Notes under the pieces: model-generated
Told to the model about the DNA's origin: nothing
The model's input: the letters and a program-made list of their open reading frames with translations, nothing else
The model's database searches: none
Source: Plotosus lineatus
Taxonomy: Eukaryota > Chordata > Actinopteri > Siluriformes > Plotosidae
Direction of reading: 5' to 3'
Assembly (NCBI GenBank): GCA_024760905.1
Contig: CM045737.1
Coordinates: forward strand, 9,982,226 to 10,046,225
Length of the DNA: 64,000 nucleotides
Made by a program: the position numbers and the translations under genes
Shown: positions 1-10,402 of the stretch, one piece after another
Layout: each line of letters starts with the position of its first letter
Numbering within the stretch: position 1 is the stretch's first letter

Positions 1-167
1 CCCATCTGCGTGTGTGTATTTATATTTTATTTACATCTTGTGCATTATTTTTTAATGTTTAATTGTTATTGTAAGCATGGGGTTGGGGGCTTGAACTTCC
101 TTCGTGGAATTCGGTGTTCACGTGGGGATGTTGGTCCCAATTAACCACGGAAAGTGAGGGATCCCTG
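1..167 (-). mobile_element. pogo/Tigger-like MITE, family A, partial
   Basis: One end of a non-autonomous DNA element cut by the window edge. It finishes with the family A terminal repeat, seen here as GTGAGGGATCCCTG followed by TA. The inner part (CCCAATTAACCACGGAAAG, then an AT-rich stretch) matches complete copies elsewhere in the window. TA-flanked ends of this style are typical of pogo/Tigger elements; the family assignment is inferred from the ends, because no transposase is present. Confidence 0.75.
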
Positions 168-698
168 TATATGCATACATACAGCCTATATCCAGAGAGA
201 TCAGCATCTTGTATATCTAGGAATTAAACATTACTCTCGACACTGAGCCGAAGCTGAGTAAAGGCAAGTTCCAGGCCAGTTGGCTTAAAATGTATCTTGT
301 GGAAGATGGAAAAGCCACAGGCCTGTTTGTTGCTGTCAGACTATTCGACTTTGTGGCCCTTGGTCATATGATAAAGGATGCACTTGGGCGTGTGGTCCTT
401 GTGTCAAAGGATTTTGAACAACCGCACTTGGACTCCAGCCAGGTACCAAAGAGGCTGTGAGGGGAAACGATCCACTCTGACCTTGTGGAAATGTAACTGA
501 AGTCCTCTGGGAGTTTTTCTCTCTGAGCTGTAGAGATACTTGAAAATTTGCTGAAATGTTTCTCCTCTCGTGTTAGGAAACCGAGCCCGAGTTCATGATG
601 CTGACTTGATTCATAGATTCCAGTCATTGAGAAGCTTTGTTTTCCTTTGCAGCTACATGTTGAATGAACATATCGTTGTTTTGATTGAAATGGAGAAG
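168..698. other. unassigned sequence
   Basis: About 530 bases without a recognised gene or repeat. An 87-codon frame on the minus strand (364-627) resembles no family I know and has no splice or promoter context. The stretch ends at the target-site duplication of the next SINE. Confidence 0.4.
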
Positions 699-715
699 CT
701 TGGACAGTTCTGACT

Positions 716-1038
716 TCTTTTCCTTTCGGCTTTTTCAGGGGTCATCATCTGATTCACACGTTTGTTTTGGCATAGGTTCTTACGTCGGATGCCTTTACTG
801 ACACAACCCTTTTTGCAGAAACACGCTGACGGCTATGCAGCTACTTTTGTCTAAAGTCAGCAGTGGTTCTTATACATGAACCTCTCACCATAAACAGTGA
901 GAGACATGGCCGACCTTTGATAACCCAGTTAGCTGCACTGGGGGGGGACAGTAACAACCTTGTGGAGAGTGGGACTCGAACCCCCAACCTTCAGATCAGC
1001 GATCCAGCACCCTTTACCACCAGGCCACCACTGCCTCA
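716..1038 (-). mobile_element. tRNA-derived SINE, family S1 (RTE-type tail)
   Basis: Read on the minus strand, the SINE starts with a tRNA-like head. A pol III A box (GTGGCCTGGTGGTAAAG) and B box (GGTTCGAGTCCCAC) are visible. The body follows, and the 3' tail ends in GCCGAAAGGAAA, like the 3' end of the RTE-type LINE in this window. It is flanked by a perfect 17-bp target-site duplication, CTTGGACAGTTCTGACT, at 699-715 and 1039-1055, so it is a complete retroposition event. The head is degenerate as a tRNA and should not be called a tRNA gene. Confidence 0.9.
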
Positions 1039-1264
1039 CTTGGACAGTTCTGACTGACGGTGTGTTATTTTGGTTCAGAACAGAAAATCACAAAAAGTCT
1101 GTTTCCATGGGGTGTGATGATCTGATGATTTAAATTGATTTATCTGTTTAAAACTTGCAAATGGATTAGTACTGAAATAGCCACCAGTACAACCCTTTTA
1201 TCTGCTGTCCATATCTGTGGGCAACATAAGAGAGAATTTTTTTTTTTGGCTTTCTCCTCGTTTT

Positions 1265-1520
1265 CTCAAATTTTAGTCATAATTTTAGGTCTGACACACT
1301 CAGAGAGAAAGTTCTATCCACTCCCTCGAACGAATGAGCTCACAGATGCCCATTACCCAAAATTGGCTGGTAATTACTGCGAGTGACAGGGAGGTGAGCG
1401 TATGTTATCCCTCTCTCCCCTGAGAGCTCAGCCAATTAGCTCCCACGGACTCCTGGCCACGGACGGCTGTGACATTAACCCAGACTCGAACTTGCGATGT
1501 CCGGGTAAGTATAAGAGATT
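1265..1520 (-). mobile_element. SINE-like repeat, family S5, partial
   Basis: On the minus strand this region reads with a B-box-like motif (CGCAAGTTCGAGTCTGGG, about 1481-1497), then a block ending in GCTAATTGGCTGAGCTCTCA. A second copy on the plus strand at 25500-25615 keeps the same order, GATCGCAAGTTCAAATCCGG followed by AGTTGAGCTCTCA. Two diverged copies with a pol III-type box suggest an old tRNA-derived SINE. Boundaries are approximate. Confidence 0.5.
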
Positions 1521-1878
1521 ATTCTGAAGTCTTTATAATTGGTGAGTACAGCACAGAACAGCCAAAGAATCCCCTTTAGTAAACAAGCGAGCAACACAAC
1601 GAGAAGGTGCTGGTTTTATGAAACTGTACACACCTAGCATGTTGGATACTTTGTCAGATAAATGGATTTTCAAGAAATCTATGAACCATGTGGACAGAGA
1701 AGTGGCAAGGATTATTCATAGCCTGGCATTGATCATAGCAGCAATCAGACTGTTGGTTTATGTTGTATGTTTTTAGATATGTGTATATAATGGAGCCATA
1801 AACTGTTTATCTTCTGCAGTATTTTTTAGAAGATGGTTAGTAGGTTTCTGAGTGCTAAAAGAGCAGCTTATATATGTA
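1521..1878. other. unassigned sequence
   Basis: No gene, repeat unit or RNA is recognised in these roughly 360 bases. The next element begins at a TA dinucleotide at 1877-1878. Confidence 0.4.
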
Positions 1879-2448
1879 CAGTAGGCCCTTGACCACAGTG
1901 GTGGTCTAGTGGTAAAAGGCGCCGGATCGCTGATCCAAAGGTTGGGGGTTCGAGTCCCACTCTCCACAAGGTTGTCACTGTCCCCCCCAGTGCAGCTAAC
2001 TGGGTTATCAAAGGCCGGCCATGTCTCTCACTGTCTATGGTGTGAGGCATGTAAAAGAACCATTGCTGACTTTCGACAAGAGTAGGCTGCAAAGCCGTCA
2101 GCGTGTTTCCGCCCTGCGATGGCCTGGCGAGCTGTCCAGGGTGTACTCTGCCCTCGCCCTGAGTTGGCTGGGATGGGCACCAGCCTCCCCGTGACCCTAA
2201 TTAGGATGAAGCGGTTACAGAAAATGATAATGATGATGAGGCCCTTGACCATTCGCGGTTCAGCGCTCACACCCCCGCATATTCGCGGATTGGCGACAGA
2301 CCCGGAAGTAACTGTCGCATGATTCAAATTTAGCTAATGGCTGAGAACTTTTGCAGTGTCTGTAATTCGTCGGAATTTCCGACTTTTGTCTTATTTCAGC
2401 AAAGTTGTCGGATAAAGTTGGATTTTTGTTATTTTACGCTGTTTTCCG
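1879..2448 (+). mobile_element. pogo/Tigger-like MITE, family B, left part, interrupted
   Basis: Begins after TA with CAGTAGGCCCTTGACC and continues after a SINE insertion as ATTCGCGGTTCAGC and GATTCAAATTTAGC. The same blocks occur in the family B copies at 7276-7826 and 28403-28640. The copy is broken by a SINE (1896-2238) and, further right, by a hAT element starting at 2449. Its right terminal repeat was not found, so it is probably truncated somewhere after 3161. Confidence 0.65.
1896..2238 (+). mobile_element. chimeric SINE: S1 head with L2/V-SINE-type tail
   Basis: The head and first ~200 bases match family S1: A box TGGTCTAGTGGTA, B box GGTTCGAGTCCCAC, then the block ending GTCAGCGTGTTTC. 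Instead of the RTE-type tail it then switches to CTGCGATGGCCTGGCGAGCTG and ends with GTGACCCTAATTAGGAT and a short GAT repeat. That is the tail seen on V-SINE/L2-type SINEs such as 39977-40330. A 13-bp duplication AGGCCCTTGACCA (1883-1895 and 2239-2251) brackets the whole unit, so head and foreign tail moved together. A 5'-truncated copy with the same junction is at 43981-44110. Confidence 0.88.
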
Positions 2449-2599
2449 TTGGGATGTCATTGACTATCGGAATATCGCCGATATAATTACGTCGATCGAT
2501 AATCGATAACTATAAAAGGGATAGATACTTCTAACGTTATAGCTTCCTGTGTTCATGACAGCGTCTGTAGTAAATGCCATTTTCAATGACACCCCTAGG

Positions 2600-2675
2600 A
2601 AATGGTACGTCCCGCCTCGCTTGTATGGTAAATGGTACGTCCCGCCTCTCTGTACGGTAAATGGTACATCCCTGC
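2600..2675 (+). repeat. 29-30 bp minisatellite inside hAT 1
   Basis: About 2.6 units beginning AAATGGTACGTCCCGCCTC, with a short variable end. The same unit on the opposite strand forms a 29-bp array in the sister hAT element at 10509-10607, so it was present in their common ancestor. Confidence 0.85.
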
Positions 2676-2676
2676 T

Positions 2677-2796
2677 TCTAGTGTGCCGTCAGAGCGCGTG
2701 TTCTCAACAGCACGGAACATTTTGAACAAGAAGAGACACTTATCACTGGATAATGCAGATATCTGCATCTTCTTGCATCATAATTATGAATTGTAA
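2677..2796 (+). pseudogene. hAT transposase C-terminal fragment
   Basis: Forty codons ending at TAA (2794-2796) read SSVPSERVFSTARNIL and then a hydrophobic tail. This is the dimerisation motif found near the C-terminus of hAT transposases (family pattern SSxPSERxFSxAG). Everything upstream (BED finger, RNase H-like catalytic core) is absent and replaced by the minisatellite. The fragment cannot be an active transposase. It lacks an initiator and is best read as a relic. The same motif survives on the minus strand at 10403-10498. Confidence 0.85.
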
Positions 2797-3161
2797 AAAT
2801 GCATATCTCTTAAACTTTTCGATTGACAGGTGCTTGTAGCATAGAAATAACTTGCTTGAAATTAACGAGTAAACAAGTGTTTATAGATTTGTTAAATACA
2901 AAAAGGTGTTAATTAGAATCTTGTCGGTGGAAAACTATTTCCTGACTTTTATTTCAGATTTGGTTTTAGTAATTGGTCACTTTATTATTAAATATTCAAT
3001 GCATTATACAAACTACTGTAATATATCTTCGTCTGTTCTATTTAATGCAATTATGGAACAGTACAGCAATATTCTAATGTATTGATACATCGGAATTTTT
3101 TTTTTTTTTATCAAGATATCGATCCCAATAATAGGTTTTCAATGACACCCCTAGTTTTCCG

Positions 3162-3993
3162 TCGGGTTTAGAAAAAAAAAGTCACCTGTATCCATGCTCG
3201 TTTGCCATGTTTTGTATGTAAGTAACCGTGGTTACTCCCTCGGGCCCGTGCGCTCGCATGCACTCATACACAGTATTCAGTGGGAGGCTTGGTAACTGTT
3301 GGAACGGCTCTCTGAACTCTCGCGATGTTCTCTCATAAGACGTTGATTTACGTTATTTAGCGCCATATTGTTTTTTTTCCTGAAAGTCCACGATCGATCG
3401 TGTATACAACATTGCCAAGAATGCCAGCATGGTTTTATACTTTTCACCAGATTTATTAAAGGCTTCTGATCCCAACGGTGGAGTTTATGCGGACTGGCTC
3501 GTTAAGAAAGACGAGTTTAACATCACGTGTATTTTGCATATATGATATTTGTATAAAAGAGGGTGAAAAGGCACTTGGCAAACATAGCTTTACAAACAAA
3601 CACAAGAAAGCAACTAAATCCCAGTTGGGAAGCCAGAGTATTGTTAATTTATTTATTTTGTAAAATTGTTTAAAATGTTTAACATTCAGATAATTTTATG
3701 TTTTTTGTGTCAAACAAGTTAGTTGTTATGACACTGATGCAACCCCCCCAGAAAGACTGTTTCCTTTTGCAAATCATCAAAATTTCTGGGACATTAAGCT
3801 TTGGAACTTTTGAAAAGTTGGTAATGGGGAAGATAGGAATTTCCATAGAAACATACAAATCTAATGTAAAACTTTTTACCATCTAATTTGTTTTAACAGA
3901 AAAATGTAAAATTAATGTCCGGTGCAGGATAGAAGTAAATTTGGGTCGGTTCTAAGTTTTCTAACCAAAATTGGTTTGCAAGATCTCACCCCA
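3162..3993. other. unassigned sequence
   Basis: Around 830 bases with no recognised gene. Short frames at 3478-3663 and 3679-3886 have no domain signature. The first part may include the displaced right half of the family B element. Confidence 0.4.

Positions 3994-4029
<36 letters not shown>
3994..4029. repeat. (CA)n microsatellite
   Basis: Uninterrupted CA dinucleotide run. Confidence 0.95.
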
Positions 4030-4030
<1 letters not shown>

Positions 4031-4412
4031 AAACTAAATATAATTCCCTGTTATAACATAGACTAATAGTTTTACTCACATTTTTAACGATTTCGAGTTT
4101 ATTCCCATTAATCCCTATGGACTTTTCCCAGCTTTTCCTTGTATGTAGCAGCCCTGCTCATCTTTCTACAATTCTCTGACATGTTGGTTTGACTTATGTT
4201 GAGCAATAAATTGGACTAGCCTATTTTGGTCAGACTCAAAAATCTTTGGTAAGTTCAGTATTAAGAAACATTAAAAGTAAACTTTACGAGATATTAGAAT
4301 GTTATATCATAAATCAGCAAGAGTGTGACCAATGAGGTAAGAACGAGTTGGACTGAACATCAGGGCTGGTCAATTAATTTGGAAAAGGACCAGATCATAA
4401 AAACAGTCCCAA

Positions 4413-4414
<2 letters not shown>

Positions 4415-4446
<32 letters not shown>
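4415..4446. repeat. (TG)n microsatellite
   Basis: Uninterrupted TG run. The ~385 bases between this and the CA run at 3994-4029 hold nothing recognisable. Confidence 0.95.
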
Positions 4447-4448
<2 letters not shown>

Positions 4449-4527
4449 GTGGGGGGGAAGAAATATGTGTGGAAAACAATCAGATTAAAAGATATAGATA
4501 AAGTACATCATCATCAAAGTGCGTATA

Positions 4528-5357
4528 CAGGGATCTCTCACTTTCCGCAGTAAATTGGGACCGAGATCCCCCGCGATCACCGAATTCCATGAAGTAGGAT
4601 CAACCCCCCTCCCCCCGCCCTCGATTGATGTGTACGTACATGTATATAATGTCTGTCTTCCTTTCGGCTTTTTCCCTTTTACTCGGAAGTCGCCACAGCG
4701 AATCATCTGATTCGCACGTTTTGATTTGGCAGAGGTTTTTACGTCGGATGCCCTTCCTGTCACAACCCTTTTTTGCAAGGGACAGAAACACGCTGATGGC
4801 TTTGCAGCTACTCTTTACGAAAGTCAGCAATGGTTCTTTTGCATGCCTCTCACCATAGACAATGAGAGACATGGCCCGCCTTTGATAACCCAGTTAGCCG
4901 CACTGGGAGGACAGTGACAACCTTGTGGAGAGTGGGACTCGAACCCCCAACCTTTGGATCAGCGATCCAGCGCCCTATACCACTAGACCACCACTGCCCC
5001 ACGTACATGTATATAATCAGTAAATATATATTGAATGCTATAAATGCTTATAATAACAATTACACATTACAAAATAATGCATGAGATGTAAATAAAATAT
5101 AAATACACACACATGCAGACGTGCGTGCACGCACTCAAATGCGCACCTCACAAAAATTTAAGTAGTTTTTGATGGATGGGTTGTTTTTTGTTTTGTGTTT
5201 AAGGTTTTTTTTTCATAACTGGCCTTGATTTTGTAGCATTTTCCTTAACGTTTCCCCCTATTCTTCCTTAATTTCCTTATTTTTTAATTTGATGAATATT
5301 AAAAAAAAAAACGTGATACACTGAAGCCGCACGAGTTGAAGTAGCGAGAGATCCCTG
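4528..5357 (+). mobile_element. pogo/Tigger-like MITE, family A, with SINE inside
   Basis: Left end CAGGGATCTCTCACTTTCCG and right end GCGAGAGATCCCTG are inverted repeats, each flanked by TA (4526-4527, 5358-5359). Without the inserted SINE and one duplication copy the element is about 463 bp. The interior is AT-rich with a GCAGACGTGCGTGCACGCAC-like patch and no coding capacity, so it is a non-autonomous deletion derivative. Confidence 0.85.
4651..5000 (-). mobile_element. complete S1 SINE (RTE-type tail)
   Basis: A 350-bp SINE with a 17-bp target-site duplication ACGTACATGTATATAAT at 4634-4650 and 5001-5017. On the minus strand it reads: head with TGGTCTAGTGGTATAGG (A box) and GGTTCGAGTCCCAC (B box); body with CATTGCTGACTTTCG; then the tail with GGGCATCCGACGTAAAAACC, GATTCGCTGTGGCGAC and GCCGAAAGGAAGACAGAC. 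This is the best reference copy of the family in the window. Confidence 0.92.
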
Positions 5358-5411
5358 TATTGTATTTTGTAAAGGTATAACATTTGTACATTGTATTGTA
5401 TCACGATATAA

Positions 5412-5482
5412 AAACCAATGCCAAATCAAACGTACGAATCATTCGCTGTGGCGACCCGTGATGAAGGGAAAAGGCCGAAAGG

Positions 5483-5485
<3 letters not shown>
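5412..5485 (+). mobile_element. RTE/SINE 3' tail fragment
   Basis: Seventy-odd bases match only the tail of family S1 and of RTE-type LINEs: AAAAACCAATGCCAAATC, ATTCGCTGTGGCGACC, GGCCGAAAGGAAA. It runs directly into a CT microsatellite. This is consistent with a strongly 5'-truncated insertion. Confidence 0.75.

Positions 5486-5534
<49 letters not shown>
5486..5534. repeat. (TC)n microsatellite
   Basis: Pure pyrimidine dinucleotide run grown from the 3' end of the preceding tail fragment. Confidence 0.95.
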
Positions 5535-5539
<5 letters not shown>

Positions 5540-6650
5540 ACACAGTCCCAAAGTATCTTTAATTTCAAATGATAAAATACACTGAGTAATCAATCCAGCT
5601 TAGCCATATCACAGACATTTATAATTTATAACTTTAACAGACAACAACCACTTTACACAACTATAACAACAAAAACAACAGGAGTGTGGTATGGTACAAC
5701 CATACAACAACATATGAGTGAATAATAATAATAATATTAATAATAGTTAATAAAAATAATAAGTGTGATAATAATAAAAGAATTAAGTGGCTATCGATGG
5801 GAAAAAAAAGCAAAGGTTTTAATTATAATAATACTGCGAGTAAGATGATGGAAAAATAAAAGCAGGGCGTAATAAGACAAAGGTTCAGTTTTAAATATTA
5901 TGATAAGATAATGAGAATATCAGCACATGGATGTAATACTTTAACTGCAATATTAAACCTCTTCATAACTCAATCCTAATTACTCATTTGATGAACAGAA
6001 GTGTTACGTTACTGATTTAGTCACCAATATTTCACATCTAATGACAGAAATGACTTGTTATGCTTTAATGCAGTGAAGTCCGGTGTGTACTTTGGGAGAG
6101 CAACATGCAGTGGTGTGCAGTGGTGTGCAGTGGTGTGCAGTAGTGTGCGTGCGCGGAGTGAGGGACACGCAGTCTTGAGTTTTTGTGCCATTCATGTGTG
6201 AACCAAAGCGTGAGCACCACAATGTTCTGGTAAGCATCAAAACTCACTGGAACAATCGTGTGAGAGTTAGGATGGGGTTTCTTAAAATGCCTTCGAAGTT
6301 GATATTGTTTATTTACTGATATACGCACTCTCACTGCACAGCAGACACACAGGCTTCAAGCAGACGGATTAAAAGCACTGCTCTGTCTATTCACTGTTAA
6401 TCCATCTGTTCTCCCAAGCAGCCCCCCCGGGGTATAAAAGAGACACTTTGTCCAAGTTACTAGGCTACTGCACTAATAATAAGAAGAGTATCGGCGGGAC
6501 GAGCACACGGAGGCTGGATACCGCAAATGGTGATTAGATTTTGATAGCAGCTTGTGCCACATTAAGGCAGGGCTGATCTGGTGAGGAACAGCTGTGACAT
6601 AGAATCATCCAAAATTATGTTGACTTCGGGTTTTGTTTTTGTTTTTTTTT

Positions 6651-6691
<41 letters not shown>

Positions 6692-6866
6692 AAAAAAACA
6701 AAAAGGAGTAGCTCACTTAAAGTGACGGTGTAAACCGCCAGCCGCCAATTAAATAGCCTGGCTCGATGATCATGCACCACCTTTTAGCCATGTTACAGCA
6801 ATGCAGTTAAGAGGTTTTCTTCTTTCTGTATTTTTTTTAAACCTGATACCTCAATAGGAACCACTA
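5535..6866. other. unassigned sequence with simple repeats
   Basis: No gene is recognised. It contains an AAT-rich patch (5722-5762), an 11-bp tandem repeat GCAGTGGTGTG of about four units (6106-6145) and a long T tract (6631-6686). The minus-strand frames at 6058-6334 simply translate the 11-bp repeat region. Confidence 0.5.
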
Positions 6867-7214
6867 TCTGTCTTCCTTTCGGCTTTTTCCCCTTTTACTC
6901 AGGAGTCACCACAGCGAATCATCTGATTCGCACATTTGTTTTGGCAGAGGTTTTTACGTCGGATGCCCTTCCTGTCACAACCCTTTTTAGCAAGGGACAG
7001 AAACACGCTGACGGCTTTGCAGCTCCTCTTTACGAAAGTCAGCAATGGTTCTTTTACATGAACCTCTCACCATAGACAGTGACAGACATGGCCCGCCTTT
7101 GATAACCCAGTTAGCCGCACTGGGGGGGGGGGGGGCGGGGGGGGGGGGGCAGGGGCAACCTTGTGGAGAGTGGGACTCGAACCCCCAACCCTATACCACT
7201 AGACCACCACTGCC
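6867..7214 (-). mobile_element. S1 SINE, internally altered
   Basis: Tail first on the plus strand (CTGTCTTCCTTTCGGC), then the shared body and the head complement GGGACTCGAACCCCC near 7173. The usual C-run in the body has expanded to a G-rich tract of about 30 bases (7122-7150). About 25 bases of the tRNA-like head (the GATCAGCGATCC region) are missing. No clear target-site duplication was seen. Confidence 0.85.
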
Positions 7215-7275
7215 GCCTCCAAGCACATGATTACACTCTCAGTGTAAAGACATGGTGGTGTGAGGAGTTCTGGTA

Positions 7276-7826
7276 CAATAAACCCCTCCCCCACGGTCCA
7301 TTCGCAGTTCACCGGTCGCGGCCCTGCATACTCGCGGATTAGCAGCAACCCCAGACGTTACTGGCACGTGATTCAAATTTAGCCAATGGCTGAGAGCTTT
7401 TGTTGCTCCCTACTGCTGATTGGTTGCAGATGATGTGTCCGCCCCCTTTTTTCTCCACAAGTTATCAACGTGATTGCCTGAATTGCGAAGTCAATTTTTT
7501 TTAGTGTGTTTTTAATGATTAAGCCCTATGATGTCACTCAAACATGCTGCATCTTCTCTAGCGTCTGGTAAGGAGCCTAAGTGCTTTATTCATTAAGAAA
7601 TATTTTCAACGTACAAAATTAAAAAGTTTTTACTTGATCATTGCAACATTTTATGCATTATTACTGTATTAATGAGTAAGACCGGCGATAGAATGTGTTT
7701 AAGAAGCATATTTTAGCGCATGTAATATCACACATAGGGTTTTAATACCGCATCTATAATTTGTGGATTCTCAGGATCCGCTGGAAAGGGCGGATCACAA
7801 CCCCCGCGAATAACTGGAGGTTATTG
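7276..7826 (+). mobile_element. pogo/Tigger-like MITE, family B, near complete
   Basis: Starts after TA with CAATAAACCCCTCCCCCAC and ends with CTGGAGGTTATTG followed by TA, giving imperfect inverted ends. Interior blocks ACTCGCGGATTAGC, GATTCAAATTTAGCC and CCTATGATGTCACTCAAA are shared with the copies at 1879 and 28403. No open frame. It is about 551 bp long. Confidence 0.75.
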
Positions 7827-9484
7827 TACATTGTGTTTTTTGAACAAATTGCTGTCACAGTTAAGAGTAGTTCTCCAACCAGTAATATCCAGTGCTGTGT
7901 GCGGTCACAAATTAATTGTTACATTTCTTATTCAAGGCCACGGTTGACTATTTATGGTGTCTTTGTCTTCGGTAACTGAGCAGAGCAGCCAGTAGAGCCA
8001 GAGTCGTGAAATGCACAAACAGCAAAGCACAATAATGATGTATTGTAACGTTTCCAAGTTTTTGTTGGCAACCACAAGAAAACTGACATGGAGGAGATCG
8101 AGACATTATTCAGCATAAACATCAGGGGATTTTGTGCCACGTGTGGTCAGCCATATTGGTCTTTTTGACTCATTCAGACATCAGCACTGAGTTTAGCTGT
8201 GACCAGAAGACACCTGTCAGTGCTCGTACGCTAATAAACTCACACAGTATTCTGGTACGGTAACAGGCCTGGCAGTGCTCGTAATGCTCAGGAAAACCTC
8301 CTGCAGTTCTGTACATATCCAAAACAGAGAGACTGTTCACTGAAAAATATGTTTAATGATGTGTTATAAGGCGGTTCTTAATTTTTATACTTGTTGTTTG
8401 ACTTCTCTGTTCTTTTTCATGTTTTTGTTTTCACGCTATTGATGACTTTCATCCGGGACAAATGGGAACTTGTTTGAAATGTATGCCTTTTCTTCCAGTG
8501 GAATTATTCATTTCAAATAATTGATATTCTTTTGAACCACTGATAAACTTCTCGGCATTCGCAACCATTTTTTTTCATGAAGGCCTTAAAGAACGCTTTA
8601 GATCTTGCCATGATGATGTCACACACTTTAATAACAACGCCAATACCAGACACTAGATATTATGGGTCAACAAAAAAAGTTCCACTTTCATGGGGTTTTA
8701 TTCCATGGCACCTAATCCTTAATGTCTGAATCTGAGGGCCCTTTCGGAAAGCTGTACTTATGTCTTCTATGAGATTATTTTTTGGTCGTTTAAATTTTGA
8801 AAAATGCTGCAAATGCTTATTGGAGTACATCACCTGTATCAAAGAAATGTTGCTTGTTTAATTAAGAATGTTCAGGAAAAAAAAATGTTTCCTTACTTTC
8901 CACATGACTGAATGGGCAGGAGGCAGACAGGCCTTAGTGGCAGACATCCTCTCCTGTTTATTTTTAGTGTGTTATGATGTATGCTCACGCTGAAGAGTGT
9001 TCTGTGTGGCCCAAGCTAGAGAACATGGCTATTATGTCGTCGTCATTGTTCCTTTGTATTAATTGTGATGGTGGCGGTTATTTTTGGCAGCGGTTTCATT
9101 TTCATAATTGTCTTTTGGTAGAAAGAAACAAATGTTCTGTCAGCATTCATTTTCACTGGGTAAAATATTAAGGCAGTTAAAACCATGTGCATGATAATCA
9201 GGAACCCCTGGGAGATAATGCAGTCTGAGCATCCGCTTTGCTCAACTCCATGGCCTGGAAATTTGTAACGGTAGTGCCTCAAGGCAAATCCATGAGTTAT
9301 CTGTGCAGCAATGTTTTCTCATTTGTATCTTTTTAACCTGAGCGTAGCAACTTCAAAAGGAACATGGCTACTTCAGCACTTTTTCACTTGAACGCTGAAG
9401 TATTTCCTTCAGATCAGTCAAGATGTCAACCATGTTGCTGAGGTAAATATATATATACTGTATATCACTGAGGGGAAACATGAT
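7827..9484. other. unassigned sequence
   Basis: About 1.65 kb with no recognised gene or repeat. Short frames on both strands (for example 8660-8842 minus, 8974-9171 plus) lack motifs, splice context or low-complexity explanation. A short (TA)n patch lies near 9446-9456. Confidence 0.4.
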
Positions 9485-9788
9485 GAGTGGTTGGGATGTA
9501 TGGCTCACAGCAAGAATGTCCTCAGTTCCAGTCCCAGGCTCCGTGAGTGCATTTCTATGTGGAGTTTACATGTTCTTCCTGTGTTTTCATGGGTTTCCAC
9601 CAGGTACTCCGGTTTCTTCCCACAGTTCAAGGTAGGGGTGTCATTGAAAACCTATTATTGGTATCGATATATTGATAAAAAAAATTTCCGATGCATCGAT
9701 ACATTGGGATATTGCTGTACTGTTCCATAAATGCATTAAATAGAACAGACTAAGATATATTACAGTAGTTTGTATAATGCATTGAATA

Positions 9789-10402
9789 CAGTGACTCGTC
9801 AACTTACGACCTAAGCGAGTTTCGTCTGATCGACTTTACGACCGCAAAAGTGGTGGAGCATGATTCATGGCAGTGCAGTGCGAGTGTTGTGTACGATGGT
9901 TGTTTGTGCTGCCGGCAGCGCCAGCATCTTAAAAGGCCAAGCCGGAGATGATGCAGCTTCACTTTCTAACTGCTCAGAGAAAATTTATTCATCTACTTTC
10001 AATGCCGCGTCACTGTTGCCCGAAGCTGAGAGCCAATCCTTTCTGTGTGGGCGGGTCCGATACCTTGAAGCTGTAATTTTATTGGACTGACACGCTGCAG
10101 TGTTTATGTAACAGGAAGCGCGTCCCAAGTTTTGGCAGTCAGCTGGTCTGTGGGTTGAAATTTTTCCATGTCCGTCCATTTGTGTTTGCTTGCCAGCTGT
10201 GCTTGGCTTCGTGGAAATGAGCCGATCAAAACAGGGGAAATTTATCTCTTTACTCAAAAACAACACGTGTAGTCTGTGGCTGTTGTTATAATCCAATAAA
10301 ATTGGAATTTGAAGCTATCGGACCCACCCACACAGTGGAGTACAGAAAGGATTGGCTCTTCGCTGTGTTGTGACACGTGGAATCGAAAATAGATGGATAG
10401 AT
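9789..10402 (+). mobile_element. insert with pogo-like end (family C), contains foldback
   Basis: Relative to hAT 1, about 615 bases of foreign DNA begin here after TA with CAGTGACTCGTCAACTTACG, a pogo/Tigger-style end. The matching right end was not found. Inside, an inverted repeat of about 58-67 bases pairs 10029-10086 with 10292-10358 (blocks GAGCCAATCCTTTCTG, GGGTCCGATA and TTTTATTGGA). The class is inferred from one end only. Confidence 0.5.

Larger units (their letters stand above)
2449..3153 (+). mobile_element. hAT-type DNA transposon remnant 1
   Basis: A 705-bp element with 15-bp imperfect terminal inverted repeats (TTGGGATGTCATTGA at the left; complement of the right end TAGGGGTGTCATTGA). 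An 8-bp target-site duplication GTTTTCCG lies at 2441-2448 and 3154-3161. Eight-bp duplications are the hallmark of hAT elements. Inside are a third copy of the terminal repeat (about 2583-2597), a short minisatellite (2600-2675) and the C-terminal piece of a hAT transposase (2677-2796). The element sits inside the family B pogo MITE. A sister element is at 9633-10755. Confidence 0.88.

Noticed and set aside
364..627. 87-codon minus-strand frame (TREEKHFSKFSSIS...)
   Set aside because: I half-recognise the wording from fish repeats but cannot name a family; not supported as a gene.
1896..1975. tRNA gene candidates from A/B boxes, also near 13773-13843 and 43020-43095
   Set aside because: Arms do not pair as a tRNA, each is joined to a SINE body, and several have target-site duplications around the whole SINE.
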